This document shows positions 18,014-26,243 of a stretch of 27,542 nt of DNA, piece after piece. The notes beneath the pieces are model-generated. The model was not told where the DNA came from and did no database searches. It worked only from the letters and a program-made list of their open reading frames with translations. Position 1 is the first letter of the stretch, and each line of letters begins with the position of its first letter. The stretch is taken from positions 1-27,542 of the forward strand of contig JAUXBK010000005.1 in assembly GCA_030619405.1 (NCBI GenBank). Direction: 5' to 3'. Source of the DNA: Sedimenticola sp. (GTDB lineage Bacteria > Pseudomonadota > Gammaproteobacteria > Chromatiales > Chromatiaceae). The position numbers were made by a program, and so were the translations under genes.

Positions 18014-20200
18014 CTACCGCTGCAGCAGGGCGCGCGCCTTTTCTGCCGTCACCGGGTATCCGAGCAGAAACCCCTGTGCTCTGGAACAGTGCAACCGACG
18101 CAGGTAGGCGGCCTGCTCTTCGTTCTCCACCCCCTCTGCCACCACCTCCAGCTCCAGCTCCCTGGCCATGGCGAATATCGCCGTCACGATAGAGCTTCGA
18201 TCATCCGGTGACTGTATATCGCTGATGAATGAACGGTCGATCTTCAGGGTATGCAGTGGCAGTGCCTGCAGGTAGCCGAGCGAGGAGTAGCCGATACCGA
18301 AATCATCCACGGCGATGCGCACGCCCTGGGCCGCCAGCAGCTGCAACCGGGAGGCCGCCTGATCCATCTCCTGCATCAACACGTTCTCGGTGATCTCCAG
18401 CTCCAGCCTGTCGCCTGATAGCCCATTCCGCTTCAACGCCTCCAGGATACCGCTCTCGAAATCCGCCTGTACCAGCTGAGCGGCTGAGAGATTGATCGCC
18501 AGCACCGCTTCCGGGAAACCGCCCCGCTGCCATTCCCTCAGTTCACGACAGGCCTCCTCCAGCACCCAGTCCCCGATTTCGGTGATCAGTCCGGTCTCTT
18601 CCGCCACCGGCACGAATTCGTCGGGCAGGATCACTCCCCGCTCCGGGTGGTGCCAGCGGATCAACGCCTCCATACCCCAGACCCTGCCACTGCAGATATC
18701 CACCTGCGGCTGAAAATAGAGCTCGAACTGGCGCTCTTTCAGCGCCGTTCGGATCCCACTCTCAATGGTGGCCTGCTGTCTGAAGATCCCTTTCATATTA
18801 TCCGAAAAGAACTCGAAGCCGTTCTTACCACGCCCCTTTATATGGTACATCGCCATGTCCGCGTTCTTGACCAGCTCGTTCATGGACTTACCATCTTCGG
18901 GATACAGTGCGATCCCGATGCTGAAACTGACGAACACTTCGTAACCATCGATGACCACCGGCGCCTTCAGCTGATCCAGGATCTTCCGGGCGATCATCGC
19001 GGCATCATCCCGTCCTGCGATATCGGGCAAAAGCAGGTTGAACTCATCCCCACCGACCCGGGCCAGGGTATCGCTGCCGCGCAGACAGCTGCGCAGGCGT
19101 GACGCCACCACCTGCAGCAGCCTGTCCCCTGCCAGATGCCCGAGAGAGTCGTTGATCACTTTGAACCGGTCCATGTCCAGATACATGACGGCGAGCAGAC
19201 TCTGGTTGCGTCTGGCCCGGGAGAGCGCCAGCTCGAGCCGGTCCTGGAACAGAGCCCGGTTCGGCAGTTTGGTCAGCAGATCATGATGGAGCTGAAAAGT
19301 GATCAGCTCTTCGGCCCGCTTGCGCTCACTGATGTCCCGCAGCACCCCATAGGTACCGCGGTAAACACCGTCCTTGCTGTCGGAATATATTCCGATTGCG
19401 CTCAGTTCGACGGGAATGGAGCGGGATTCGAGATGCCGGTAGGGCAGCCTGCGGTCATGGCACAGCAGTCTGAGCTCCACATTGGTGCTGGCCCGACGGC
19501 CGGTACGCCGCTCGGCGAAGGCAAATCTCGCCTTCTCCCGGTCTTCCGGGTGGACCAGTCCCAGGTGGTGTCGGCCCAGCAACTCCTCCCGGGAGTAGCC
19601 CAGAAGGCTCCCGATACGTTCATTGACGAAGCTGAACCGGCCCTTTTCATCCAGCATGTAGATGATATCCGGGGAGTTGTCGACGATGAAACGGTAGCGC
19701 TGTTCCGATGCCTCCAGGCGCCGCTGCATCACCTGTACCTCATGTTCCAGGTCGCGCTTGTGCAGTACGCTGTTGAGCACCCGGTACAGCTCATCCGGTG
19801 CGCAGGGTTTGCGCAGAAAATCGAGGGCGCCCCGGCGCAGCGCCTCGGTGGCGCTCTCGAAGGTAGTCTCACCGCTGAGCACGATCACAGCCGTTTCCGG
19901 AAAGCGCTCGGCGGCCTGTACCATTACCTGCTGCCCATCCATCCCGGGCATGTTCAGGTCCAGCAGCATGATGTCGATCTCTCGCTCTGAAAGCATCTCC
20001 AGGGCCTGCCCGCCGCTGTCGGCGGAGTGGCACCTGAACCCGTAGGCGAGCAGCAGATCACGTACACTGTGGCGCAAGCGGGCATCGTCATCCACTATCA
20101 GTACGGTTGCCGATTCCGCTTCTGCCGAGCCTTCCACCTCTGCGTCGCTGCATTCGGCGTCGGGGCCGTTGCCGGTCAGCCATGAAACAGAGCTCTTCAT
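18014..20200 (-). CDS. Response regulator REC-PAS-GGDEF-EAL
   Basis: A 728-residue cytoplasmic protein. The REC domain (about 33-150) has the phosphoacceptor Asp in IMLLDLNMPGMDG, the acidic VDDD pocket and the KP lysine (LRKPCAP). A short coiled coil leads to a PAS domain (RYRFIVDNSPDIIYMLDEKGRF, part of the core), an intact GGDEF domain (ARVGGDEF with RGSD inhibitory site) and an EAL domain (MEALIRW, ELEITEN, DDFGIGYSS). Both catalytic motifs look functional, so it may be a bifunctional cyclase/phosphodiesterase. The ATG at 20200 is chosen over an in-frame TTG at 20227 because AGGAGGGG directly precedes it. The HDOD/ATPase mini-gene lies just upstream. Confidence 0.93.
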   Translation of the reverse strand: MKSSVSWLTGNGPDAECSDAEVEGSAEAESATVLIVDDDARLRHSVRDLLLAYGFRCHSADSGGQALEMLSEREIDIMLLDLNMPGMDGQQVMVQAAERFPETAVIVLSGETTFESATEALRRGALDFLRKPCAPDELYRVLNSVLHKRDLEHEVQVMQRRLEASEQRYRFIVDNSPDIIYMLDEKGRFSFVNERIGSLLGYSREELLGRHHLGLVHPEDREKARFAFAERRTGRRASTNVELRLLCHDRRLPYRHLESRSIPVELSAIGIYSDSKDGVYRGTYGVLRDISERKRAEELITFQLHHDLLTKLPNRALFQDRLELALSRARRNQSLLAVMYLDMDRFKVINDSLGHLAGDRLLQVVASRLRSCLRGSDTLARVGGDEFNLLLPDIAGRDDAAMIARKILDQLKAPVVIDGYEVFVSFSIGIALYPEDGKSMNELVKNADMAMYHIKGRGKNGFEFFSDNMKGIFRQQATIESGIRTALKERQFELYFQPQVDICSGRVWGMEALIRWHHPERGVILPDEFVPVAEETGLITEIGDWVLEEACRELREWQRGGFPEAVLAINLSAAQLVQADFESGILEALKRNGLSGDRLELEITENVLMQEMDQAASRLQLLAAQGVRIAVDDFGIGYSSLGYLQALPLHTLKIDRSFISDIQSPDDRSSIVTAIFAMARELELEVVAEGVENEEQAAYLRRLHCSRAQGFLLGYPVTAEKARALLQR

Positions 20201-20223
20201 CTCCCCTCCTGATCGCCTCTCTC

Positions 20224-20529
20224 TCAAACGATCTTTCGCGGCAACAGGATCACAAACTCCGCCCCGCCGCCTTTTTTGTTACTGCAGCTTATCGCGCCTC
20301 CCAGCTCCGACACCAGATGCTTCACGATGGTCAACCCCAGACCGGATGTGCCGATTAGGACCATAACACTGGCACTCAGCCCCGCGTCCTTCTGTATAAT
20401 CTCAGCCAGCGTCTCGAAGCTGGCATCGGACTCCAGGCACGCATCGATCAACTCGAGCAGGAGATGGGGCAGCGCAGGCAGTTGTGTTTGGTCGACGTAA
20501 ATGGCGTTTTGAATGGATGGATCCGACAT
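20224..20529 (-). CDS. HDOD N-terminus fused to a histidine-kinase C-terminus (internally deleted kinase)
   Basis: The first 60 of 101 residues match the start of an HDOD domain (LPALPHLLLELIDACL, then LAEIIQKDAGLSASV). The last 40 match only the end of a HATPase_c domain: GLGLTIVKHLV is the G2 box and GGAISCSNKKGGGAEFVILLP the final strands. The histidine box, N box and most of both domains are missing, so it cannot be a working kinase. It looks like an in-frame deletion within an HDOD-...-HATPase kinase that would have been the partner of the downstream response regulator, 23 bases away. It may be a remnant or a surviving mini-protein. The ATG at 20529 has a weak ribosome site; the frame is open to 20592. 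Confidence 0.65.
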   Translation of the reverse strand: MSDPSIQNAIYVDQTQLPALPHLLLELIDACLESDASFETLAEIIQKDAGLSASVMVLIGTSGLGLTIVKHLVSELGGAISCSNKKGGGAEFVILLPRKIV

Positions 20530-20600
20530 AACTTTAAAGTACTCTATCAGATTCCTGCTGACTGTAATAATACTGTAATAATATGGAACCATCGCATTCC

Positions 20601-20972
20601 ATGAAGAGACAGATCACCCAAATATCCAGCGACTCGTTACAGCTGCCCGAAGTCTCGGTAACAGCTGCCTCGTCTGCAACGACCCGGCCGCTGGGCATAG
20701 ATCTCCGTTGCGCCGGATTTCTACCAAGCGCCGGGCGCCGGGCCAATCCACTTTCCCCTGGGTCAGCCGGCAGCCGCTACCTGAATACCGCCGCCACCAG
20801 GCCGGGGCAACTGCTCGATTGGGAGGAAGGAGAAAGTCCAGATATCGTTCGTTTCTTCGAGCGGCAACTGACCGACCAAAGGCAACCCGTGACACCGACC
20901 GGGGCACCTGACCCGGAAACAGACGGACTGCTGGCCGCCAGCTACCACGCCGCGCTGATGGCCAGGAAATAA
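20601..20972 (+). CDS. Small hypothetical protein, divergent from the HDOD gene
   Basis: An open frame of about 123 residues (ATG at 20601; an in-frame ATG at 20583 adds six) with a soluble, Pro/Ser/Thr-rich N-terminus and a more ordered C-terminus (DWEEGESPDIVRFFERQL, then a short helix ending SYHAALMARK). No domain is recognised and there is no signal peptide or membrane segment. Codon use in the second half (many GCC, ACC, CTG) resembles the neighbours and no competing frame is better. The ribosome site is weak. It could be a divergently transcribed small gene or a chance frame. Confidence 0.4.
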   Translation: MKRQITQISSDSLQLPEVSVTAASSATTRPLGIDLRCAGFLPSAGRRANPLSPGSAGSRYLNTAATRPGQLLDWEEGESPDIVRFFERQLTDQRQPVTPTGAPDPETDGLLAASYHAALMARK

Positions 20973-21047
20973 TCGCAGGATGCGCAAGTTAGCAGGTAAT
21001 CATTCAGACCCCCTCTCGATCAGGCACACCTTGTAGGGGCGAAAGGT

Positions 21048-21407
21048 TCAAAGCAGGACCAGCAGCCAGACCGTCAGTACCAGGACGATACTGAGAAAAA
21101 CCGCCGCCGACCCCATATCCTTGGCGCGGCCCGAGAGCTCGTGCTGCTCACCCCCGAAACGGTCGACCACCGCCTCGACGGCGGAGTTGAGCAACTCGAC
21201 CAGGGGAACGATGAGCAGGCACCCCACCAGCAGTGCCCGTTCCACACCGCTCCGGCCCAGCCAGAGCCCCAGCGGGGCCATCAGCAGCAGGCCGAAAAGC
21301 TCCTGACGGAACGCCGCCTCGTGCCGAAAGCAGGCCTTGAAACCCTTTACCGTATAACCGTAGGCGTTGATCACCCGGTGCAGCCCGGTAGCAGCCGGGT
21401 CAGCCAT
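21048..21407 (-). CDS. dgkA: Diacylglycerol kinase (prokaryotic DgkA type)
   Basis: A small integral membrane enzyme of 119 residues that phosphorylates diacylglycerol to phosphatidic acid, recycling lipid from membrane-derived glycan synthesis. The amphipathic N-terminus (FKACFRHEAAFRQE) is followed by three membrane helices. The signature ELLNSAVEAVVDRFG and HELSGRAKDMGSAAV holds the catalytic Glu and metal-binding residues known from E. coli DgkA. The ATG at 21407 overlaps the gcvPB stop by eight bases, so dgkA is probably translated from the end of the glycine operon. This neighbourhood is not functionally obvious. Confidence 0.93.
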   Translation of the reverse strand: MADPAATGLHRVINAYGYTVKGFKACFRHEAAFRQELFGLLLMAPLGLWLGRSGVERALLVGCLLIVPLVELLNSAVEAVVDRFGGEQHELSGRAKDMGSAAVFLSIVLVLTVWLLVLL

Positions 21408-22860
21408 CTCTGCTCGGGCTCCAGGCCAGATCCAGCTCGCGGGCGGCACGCACATCGTCCAGCCGCCTCACCGGCAGAGCATGGGGCGCCCCTTTCAGCA
21501 GCTCCGGTTCCGTTTTCGCCTCCTCCAGGATCTTTCCCATCACCTCGAGAAAGGCATCCAGGGTCTCCTTGTCTTCGGTCTCAGTGGGCTCGATCAACAG
21601 GCACTCCGGCACCAGCAGGGGAAAATAGGTGGTCGGGGCGTGAAACCCGTAGTCCAGCAGCCGTTTGGCGAAGTCCATGGTATTCACCCCCAGCTCCCTG
21701 GCCTGCCGGCGCAGGGTAATGATGAATTCGTGGGTCGCCCGCCGCTCCGGGTAGGCCGCCTCGTAACCCAGTTCCTGCAACCGCTCGAGCAGGTAGTTGG
21801 CGTTGAGAGTGGCGTATTCCGCCACCCGGGGTATCCCCTCCCGCCCCAGCATCCGGGCATAGACGTAGGCCCGCAACAGTACGCCCGCGTTACCGGCAAA
21901 GGCGGAGAGGCGACCGATGCTCTCCGGGCAGTCCGATTCGCTCAGCCAGCGGTAGTCATCCCCGTCCCGGTCCACCATCGGCACTGGCAGGTAGGGCTGC
22001 AGCCGCGCACTGACACCGACCGGGCCGGCACCGGGTCCACCGCCTCCATGGGGCGTGGAGAAGGTCTTGTGCAGGTTCATGTGGATCACGTCGAATCCCA
22101 TATCACCCGGTCGCACCTTGCCCAGGATGGCATTGAGGTTGGCACCATCGTAGTAGAGCAGGCCACCGGCCTCATGCACCCGATTGGCGATCTCACGGAT
22201 ACGCCGGTCGAATACCCCCAGGGTGGAGGGGTTGGTGAGCATGATGCCGGCGGTCCTGGGGCCGAGCACCGTCTTAAGCGCTGTCACATCCACGTCGCCG
22301 TTCGCATCAGTCGGGATCTCCCGCACCTGATAGCCGCACATCACGGCCGAGGCAGGATTGGTGCCATGGGCCGCATCCGGTACCAGGATCTCACGACGCG
22401 CCTCGTCCCCCCGGGACTCGTGATAGGCCCGGATCATGGCCACCCCGGCAAACTCGCCCTGGGCGCCGGCGGCAGGGCTTAGGGAGACCGCCTGCATGCC
22501 GGTCACCTCCTTCAGCATCTCCTGCAGTTCATACATGCAGGCCATGAACCCCTGACTGTGGGTCTCCGGCGCCTCCGGGTGACGTGCCAGGAAACCGGGC
22601 AACATCGCCAGCTGATTGGCCCCGCGCGGGTTGTACTTCATGGTACAGGAGCCCAGCGGGTAGAAGTGGGTGTCGATGGAGAAGTTCTTCTGTGACAGAC
22701 GGGTGTAATGACGCACCACCTGCATCTCCGACAGCTCCGGCAGGGCGGCCCTCACACGCCGCCTGAAACGCTCCGGAATCGCGGTGGTATCCCCTTTCGC
22801 CAGGGGGGCCTGGCCGGGGGCCCGGCGACCCGGGCGGGAGTGTTGGTAAATCAGGCTCAA
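21400..22860 (-). CDS. gcvPB: Glycine dehydrogenase (decarboxylating) subunit 2
   Basis: The PLP-binding half of the two-subunit P-protein of the glycine cleavage system: it decarboxylates glycine and transfers the aminomethyl group to lipoyl-GcvH. The 486 residues include FYPLGSCTMKYNPR near the start, AAHGTNPASAVMCGY, and the PLP lysine Lys265 in NLHKTFSTPHGGGGPG. A basic N-terminal extension precedes the conserved start of the domain. The ATG at 22860 follows a 218-base gap holding a repeat. It acts together with gcvPA upstream. Confidence 0.96.
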   Translation of the reverse strand: MSLIYQHSRPGRRAPGQAPLAKGDTTAIPERFRRRVRAALPELSEMQVVRHYTRLSQKNFSIDTHFYPLGSCTMKYNPRGANQLAMLPGFLARHPEAPETHSQGFMACMYELQEMLKEVTGMQAVSLSPAAGAQGEFAGVAMIRAYHESRGDEARREILVPDAAHGTNPASAVMCGYQVREIPTDANGDVDVTALKTVLGPRTAGIMLTNPSTLGVFDRRIREIANRVHEAGGLLYYDGANLNAILGKVRPGDMGFDVIHMNLHKTFSTPHGGGGPGAGPVGVSARLQPYLPVPMVDRDGDDYRWLSESDCPESIGRLSAFAGNAGVLLRAYVYARMLGREGIPRVAEYATLNANYLLERLQELGYEAAYPERRATHEFIITLRRQARELGVNTMDFAKRLLDYGFHAPTTYFPLLVPECLLIEPTETEDKETLDAFLEVMGKILEEAKTEPELLKGAPHALPVRRLDDVRAARELDLAWSPSRDG

Positions 22861-22970
22861 TCTAGTACTCCGGCAAGGTTATATTGATGGGTTCAGTTGG
22901 TCTAGCGGGGCACTGGTCACCCAGCAATTCTCAATATGGAAACAGAGTGCACATATCTAACCAAGGTTTT

Positions 22971-23048
22971 CACCACGAAGGACACGAAGAGCACGAAGAA
23001 TTCTTATTTTTAAATATTTCTTCGTGTTCTTCGTGCGCTTCGTGGTGA
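22971..23048. repeat. Inverted repeat with 9-bp periodic arms (CACGAAGGA units), inside the gcv operon
   Basis: Between gcvPA and gcvPB, the left arm reads CACCACGAAGGACACGAAG and continues with a third CACGAAG unit. The right arm is its near-perfect complement (TTCTTCGTG twice, then CGCTTCGTGGTG). The loop is an AT-rich 15-20 bases. Such CACGAAG repeats occur between genes in many bacteria. In the mRNA it would form a stem of about 28 pairs between two cistrons. Confidence 0.8.
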
Positions 23049-23078
23049 TTCTTTTTCCATATTTAGAATTGCTGCTGG

Positions 23079-24482
23079 TCACCACTCTTTGGGTTGCAGC
23101 TGGCAGGGGACACCCCCCTGCAGGGAGAGGACACGCTCCAGCTTGGTGGTCAGCGACTCCATCTCTTCCCGGGTGCGCCGCTCGGTGGCGCAGGTCAGGA
23201 TACAGTTGTCACCCAGCTCCGGGTAGTCTCGGGAGAGATCCAGTCCTGCCAGCAGGTTGTGTGCGGCAAGTGCGCGCAGCACCCCCTTCGCCGCCACGGG
23301 CAGCTGTATCACCCGTTCGTGAAACACCGGGCGGTCGAAGCGGGACTCCACCCCGTGCAGCCGGATCAGTGACTCCACCAGCCACGCCGTATTGTCATAA
23401 CAGGCGGCGGCCACCCGTTCCAGCCCCTCCGGACCCAGCAGCGCCATGTGGATGGTGGCGGCAGTCACCATCAATCCCTGATTGGTGCAGATGTTGGAGG
23501 TCGCCTTGGAGCGGCGGATGTGCTGCTCCCGGGCCTGCAGCGTCAGGGTGTAACCCGGCTTTCCATCCAGGTCCAGGGTACCTCCGATGATCCGCCCGGG
23601 CATCTGCCGGACCAGCGTCTGCCGGCAGCAGAGAAATCCAAAATAGGGACCACCGGAGGAGAGAGGGGCGCCCAGGGGTTGACCCTCACCACAGCAGATG
23701 TCCGCTCCCTGCTCACCCCACTCACCCGGGGGACTGAGCAGTGCCAGTGCCACCGGGTTGACCAGGGCGATGATCAGCGCCTTGTTGGCGTGGGCCCAGT
23801 CGGTGAGCAGCCCCACCTCTTCCAGCACCCCGAAAAAGTTGGGCTGGGGAATCACCAGGGCGGCAATATCCTCCCCCGCAAAGGCCGCCAGCGTCTCGGG
23901 GTCGATATGCCCGCCCGTGGAGTCGAAAGGCAGCTCCACCAACTCGACCCCCTGATTGTGGACGATATTGCGGACCACCCGCCGATAGTGGGGGTGTACC
24001 GTTCGCGGCACCAGCACCCGCCGGGACCTGGACTTTCGATTGGCACGCACCGCCATCAGGACTGCCTCTGCCAATGCGGAGGCCCCGTCATAGAGCGACG
24101 CATTGGAGACATCCATGGCGGTGACCGCCGTCATCATGGACTGGTACTCATAGAGCAGCTGCAGGGTACCCTGACTCGCCTCTGCCTGATAGGGCGTGTA
24201 GGCGGTGTAGAATTCACCCCGGGTGGCGAGCTGCCAGACTGCCGCCGGAATGTGGTGATCATAGGCGCCTGCACCGATGAAACAGACCGCCGCCCCGTCC
24301 TGCCGGGCCCTGGTATCCATCAACCGGCCGATCTCCATCTCCGACATCGCTTTCGGGATGGCATTCAGCTCACCGCAGCGCAGATCAGCGGGTATCTCGT
24401 CGAAGAGCTGTTCGACAGTGCCGACACCAATGGCCTGCAGCATCTCCCCGACTTCCTGCTCTGTGTGAGGTATGAAAGGCAT
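23079..24482 (-). CDS. gcvPA: Glycine dehydrogenase (decarboxylating) subunit 1
   Basis: The non-PLP-lysine half of the P-protein, 467 residues, pairing with GcvPB to form the active heterotetramer known from this family. Recognisable parts are MPFIPHTEQEVGEMLQAIG at the start, FIGAGAYDHHIPAAV, YTPYQAEASQGTLQLLYEYQ and NQGLMVTAATIHM. The ATG at 24482 lies five bases after the gcvH stop, implying co-translation. The two-subunit form is typical of many gammaproteobacteria outside the enterics. Confidence 0.96.
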   Translation of the reverse strand: MPFIPHTEQEVGEMLQAIGVGTVEQLFDEIPADLRCGELNAIPKAMSEMEIGRLMDTRARQDGAAVCFIGAGAYDHHIPAAVWQLATRGEFYTAYTPYQAEASQGTLQLLYEYQSMMTAVTAMDVSNASLYDGASALAEAVLMAVRANRKSRSRRVLVPRTVHPHYRRVVRNIVHNQGVELVELPFDSTGGHIDPETLAAFAGEDIAALVIPQPNFFGVLEEVGLLTDWAHANKALIIALVNPVALALLSPPGEWGEQGADICCGEGQPLGAPLSSGGPYFGFLCCRQTLVRQMPGRIIGGTLDLDGKPGYTLTLQAREQHIRRSKATSNICTNQGLMVTAATIHMALLGPEGLERVAAACYDNTAWLVESLIRLHGVESRFDRPVFHERVIQLPVAAKGVLRALAAHNLLAGLDLSRDYPELGDNCILTCATERRTREEMESLTTKLERVLSLQGGVPCQLQPKEW

Positions 24483-24487
24483 GTCTG

Positions 24488-24883
24488 TCAGTGCGCCTCG
24501 GCGGCGATCAGCTCGGCATAGGCGTCGGCGTCCATCAGCCCGTCCAGCTGGCTGGTATCGGTCAGCTTCACCCGCAGCAGCCAGCCGTCACCGAAGGGGT
24601 CCTGGTTGGCCGTCTCCGGTGTGTCCGCCAGGGTCTCGTTGATCCCGACCACCTCACCAGATACCGGGCAATATATATCGGACGCCGCCTTCACCGACTC
24701 CACCACACCACACTCCCTGCCCGCCTCCACGCTGTCACCCACTTCCGGCAGCTCCACGAACACCAGATCGCCCAGCTGCTCCTGGGCGTGATCGCTGATA
24801 CCGATAGTGACAGTGCCGTCGCCCTCGTCCCGCACCCACTCGTGCTCCTTGGTATATTTCAGCTCGCTTGGAAGATCGCTCAT
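24488..24883 (-). CDS. gcvH: Glycine cleavage system H protein
   Basis: The 131-residue lipoyl carrier shuttles the aminomethyl group between P, T and L proteins. The lipoylated lysine is Lys65 in VVESVKAASD, within the family's signature, and the domain begins LKYTKEHEWVR. Length and sequence are normal. It lies 26 bases after gcvT and five before gcvPA. Confidence 0.97.
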   Translation of the reverse strand: MSDLPSELKYTKEHEWVRDEGDGTVTIGISDHAQEQLGDLVFVELPEVGDSVEAGRECGVVESVKAASDIYCPVSGEVVGINETLADTPETANQDPFGDGWLLRVKLTDTSQLDGLMDADAYAELIAAEAH

Positions 24884-24909
24884 ATCGAAACCCCTTAAAG
24901 ATGGTGTTG

Positions 24910-25995
24910 TTATATCAAAGATTTGCCATTACGGACGAAGGGGGGGTTGACTACCCGCACCGGGACCCGCTTTCCGCGGATCTCCACCTCGCCGCCCTTA
25001 CCGATCTCTGGTGCCACCCGGGCCAGCGCGATGGAACGTTCCAGCGTGGGCGCAAACCCCCCCGAGGTGATCTCACCGATCTCCTGTTCCCCGAGGAACA
25101 ACTTCTGATGGTTACGCAGGACGCCCCGCCCTTCCAGCACCAGCCCCACGAAGCGTCTGAGCCCCGCTGTCTCACGCTTAGCCTCCAGCATCGCCCGGCC
25201 GATGAAATCCCGTTCCGCCGGTTCCCAGGCGATGGTCCAGCCCAGACCCGCCTCCAGTGGCGAGGTCTCCTCGTCCATATCGGAACCGTAGAGGTTCATG
25301 CCCGCCTCCAGGCGCAGGGTATCCCGCGCCCCCAAACCACAGGGAGCGACACCGGCATCCGCCAGCCGCTGCCAGAAACCCGCCGCCTCAGCGGCCGGCA
25401 GCATCACCTCGAAACCATCCTCGCCGGTATAGCCGGTGCGGCCGACGAACCAGTCATCACCGTGGGTGGCAAAAAAGGGTTTCAGCTCCGACGCCTGTGT
25501 CTGCAGCCCGGCGGGCAGCAGCGGCAGCGCCCGCTGCCGCGCCTGGGGGCCCTGGACTGCAACCATGGCCAGATCCCGGCGGGGTGTGACCGTCACAGCG
25601 AAATCCGCCGCCTGCGGCTGCAGCCAGGCCAGGTCCTTCTCGGTGGTGGCGGCATTCACCACCATGCGGTACCACCCAGCGTCCAGAAAATAGGTGATCA
25701 GATCGTCGATTACCCCACCCTCAGAGTTTAGCATACAGCTGTAGAGGGCCTTGCCGGGCTGAGTCAGGCGTGCCACGTCATTGGCCAGCAGGTGGCGTAG
25801 AAACGGCCTCGCCTCGGGGCCCTCGATGTCCACCACGGTCATGTGTGAGACATCGAACATGCCCGCCGCACGGCGCACCGCATGATGCTCTTCCAGCTGC
25901 GATCCATAGTGCAGCGGCATATCCCAGCCACCGAACGAGACCATACGCCCCCCCATCTGCCGATGGAGGTCAAAAAGAACGGTTTTTTTACTCAT
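24910..25995 (-). CDS. gcvT: Aminomethyltransferase (glycine cleavage T protein)
   Basis: GcvT takes the aminomethyl group from GcvH to tetrahydrofolate, releasing ammonia. The 361 residues are close to the usual 364. Motifs include VSFGGWDMPLHYGSQLEEH, FDVSHM with the catalytic-region Asp, and GYTGEDGFEV. The frame is open upstream to 26070, but the ATG at 25995 gives the normal family start (MSKKTVLFDLH). It is the first gene of the minus-strand gcv operon. I see no glycine riboswitch core in the upstream bases. Confidence 0.96.
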   Translation of the reverse strand: MSKKTVLFDLHRQMGGRMVSFGGWDMPLHYGSQLEEHHAVRRAAGMFDVSHMTVVDIEGPEARPFLRHLLANDVARLTQPGKALYSCMLNSEGGVIDDLITYFLDAGWYRMVVNAATTEKDLAWLQPQAADFAVTVTPRRDLAMVAVQGPQARQRALPLLPAGLQTQASELKPFFATHGDDWFVGRTGYTGEDGFEVMLPAAEAAGFWQRLADAGVAPCGLGARDTLRLEAGMNLYGSDMDEETSPLEAGLGWTIAWEPAERDFIGRAMLEAKRETAGLRRFVGLVLEGRGVLRNHQKLFLGEQEIGEITSGGFAPTLERSIALARVAPEIGKGGEVEIRGKRVPVRVVNPPFVRNGKSLI

Positions 25996-26145
25996 CGAGC
26001 TCAATCCCCCCGGACCGAAACGAAAAAAGGCGGCGCAACGCCTACTCGCGATGCGCAAGCTCCCAACCACCTTAGTGTTAAAAGTAGAGAGGGGAATTGC
26101 GAAATATCAATGCAGATCGTCATGTTGGCGTGATTAAATGTTTTC

Positions 26146-26243
26146 GACGTCCTGTGATAGTGCAGTTCCGCATGCGAAGTGTGCCATCGCAGGTCTATCT
26201 CCTCCTTTGTTCAGGCCGTCATTCCTTTTGACGGCCTTTTTTT
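26146..26243 (+). ncRNA. Candidate small RNA with hairpin, anti-SD linker and intrinsic terminator
   Basis: On the plus strand, 26151-26193 folds into one long hairpin of about 17 pairs with CCTG/CAGG at its base and a GCAT loop. Three of the pairs are G-U wobbles that would be A-C mismatches on the other strand, so the fold is specific to plus-strand RNA. A CU-rich single-stranded stretch (TCTATCTCCTCCTTTG, 26194-26209) with an anti-Shine-Dalgarno core follows, and then the terminator at 26214-26243. An extended -10-like TGATTAAAT at 26131-26139 would put the start near 26146. I find no coding frame and recognise no known sRNA family. It is divergent from gcvT and convergent with aroF. Confidence 0.55.
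26214..26243 (+). terminator. Rho-independent terminator on the plus strand
   Basis: Stem GGCCGTC (26214-26220) pairs with GACGGCC (26230-26236), loop ATTCCTTTT, followed by seven T. The T-run makes it plus-strand. No plus-strand gene precedes it, which is the main reason to propose a small RNA. On the minus strand the same stem sits just after the aroF stop (TAA at 26244-26242) and could protect that mRNA's end. Confidence 0.85.

Noticed and set aside
4736..23048. CRISPR arrays among the periodic repeats
   Set aside because: Units are 9-10 bases with no unique spacers and occur as inverted pairs, unlike CRISPR repeats; no cas genes are present.
23448..24521. Plus-strand open frame of 357 codons
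   Set aside because: Antisense shadow of gcvPA, with no ribosome site or domain.
25996..26213. Glycine riboswitch upstream of gcvT
   Set aside because: I looked for the conserved cores on the minus strand and did not find them; the structured element there folds on the plus strand.
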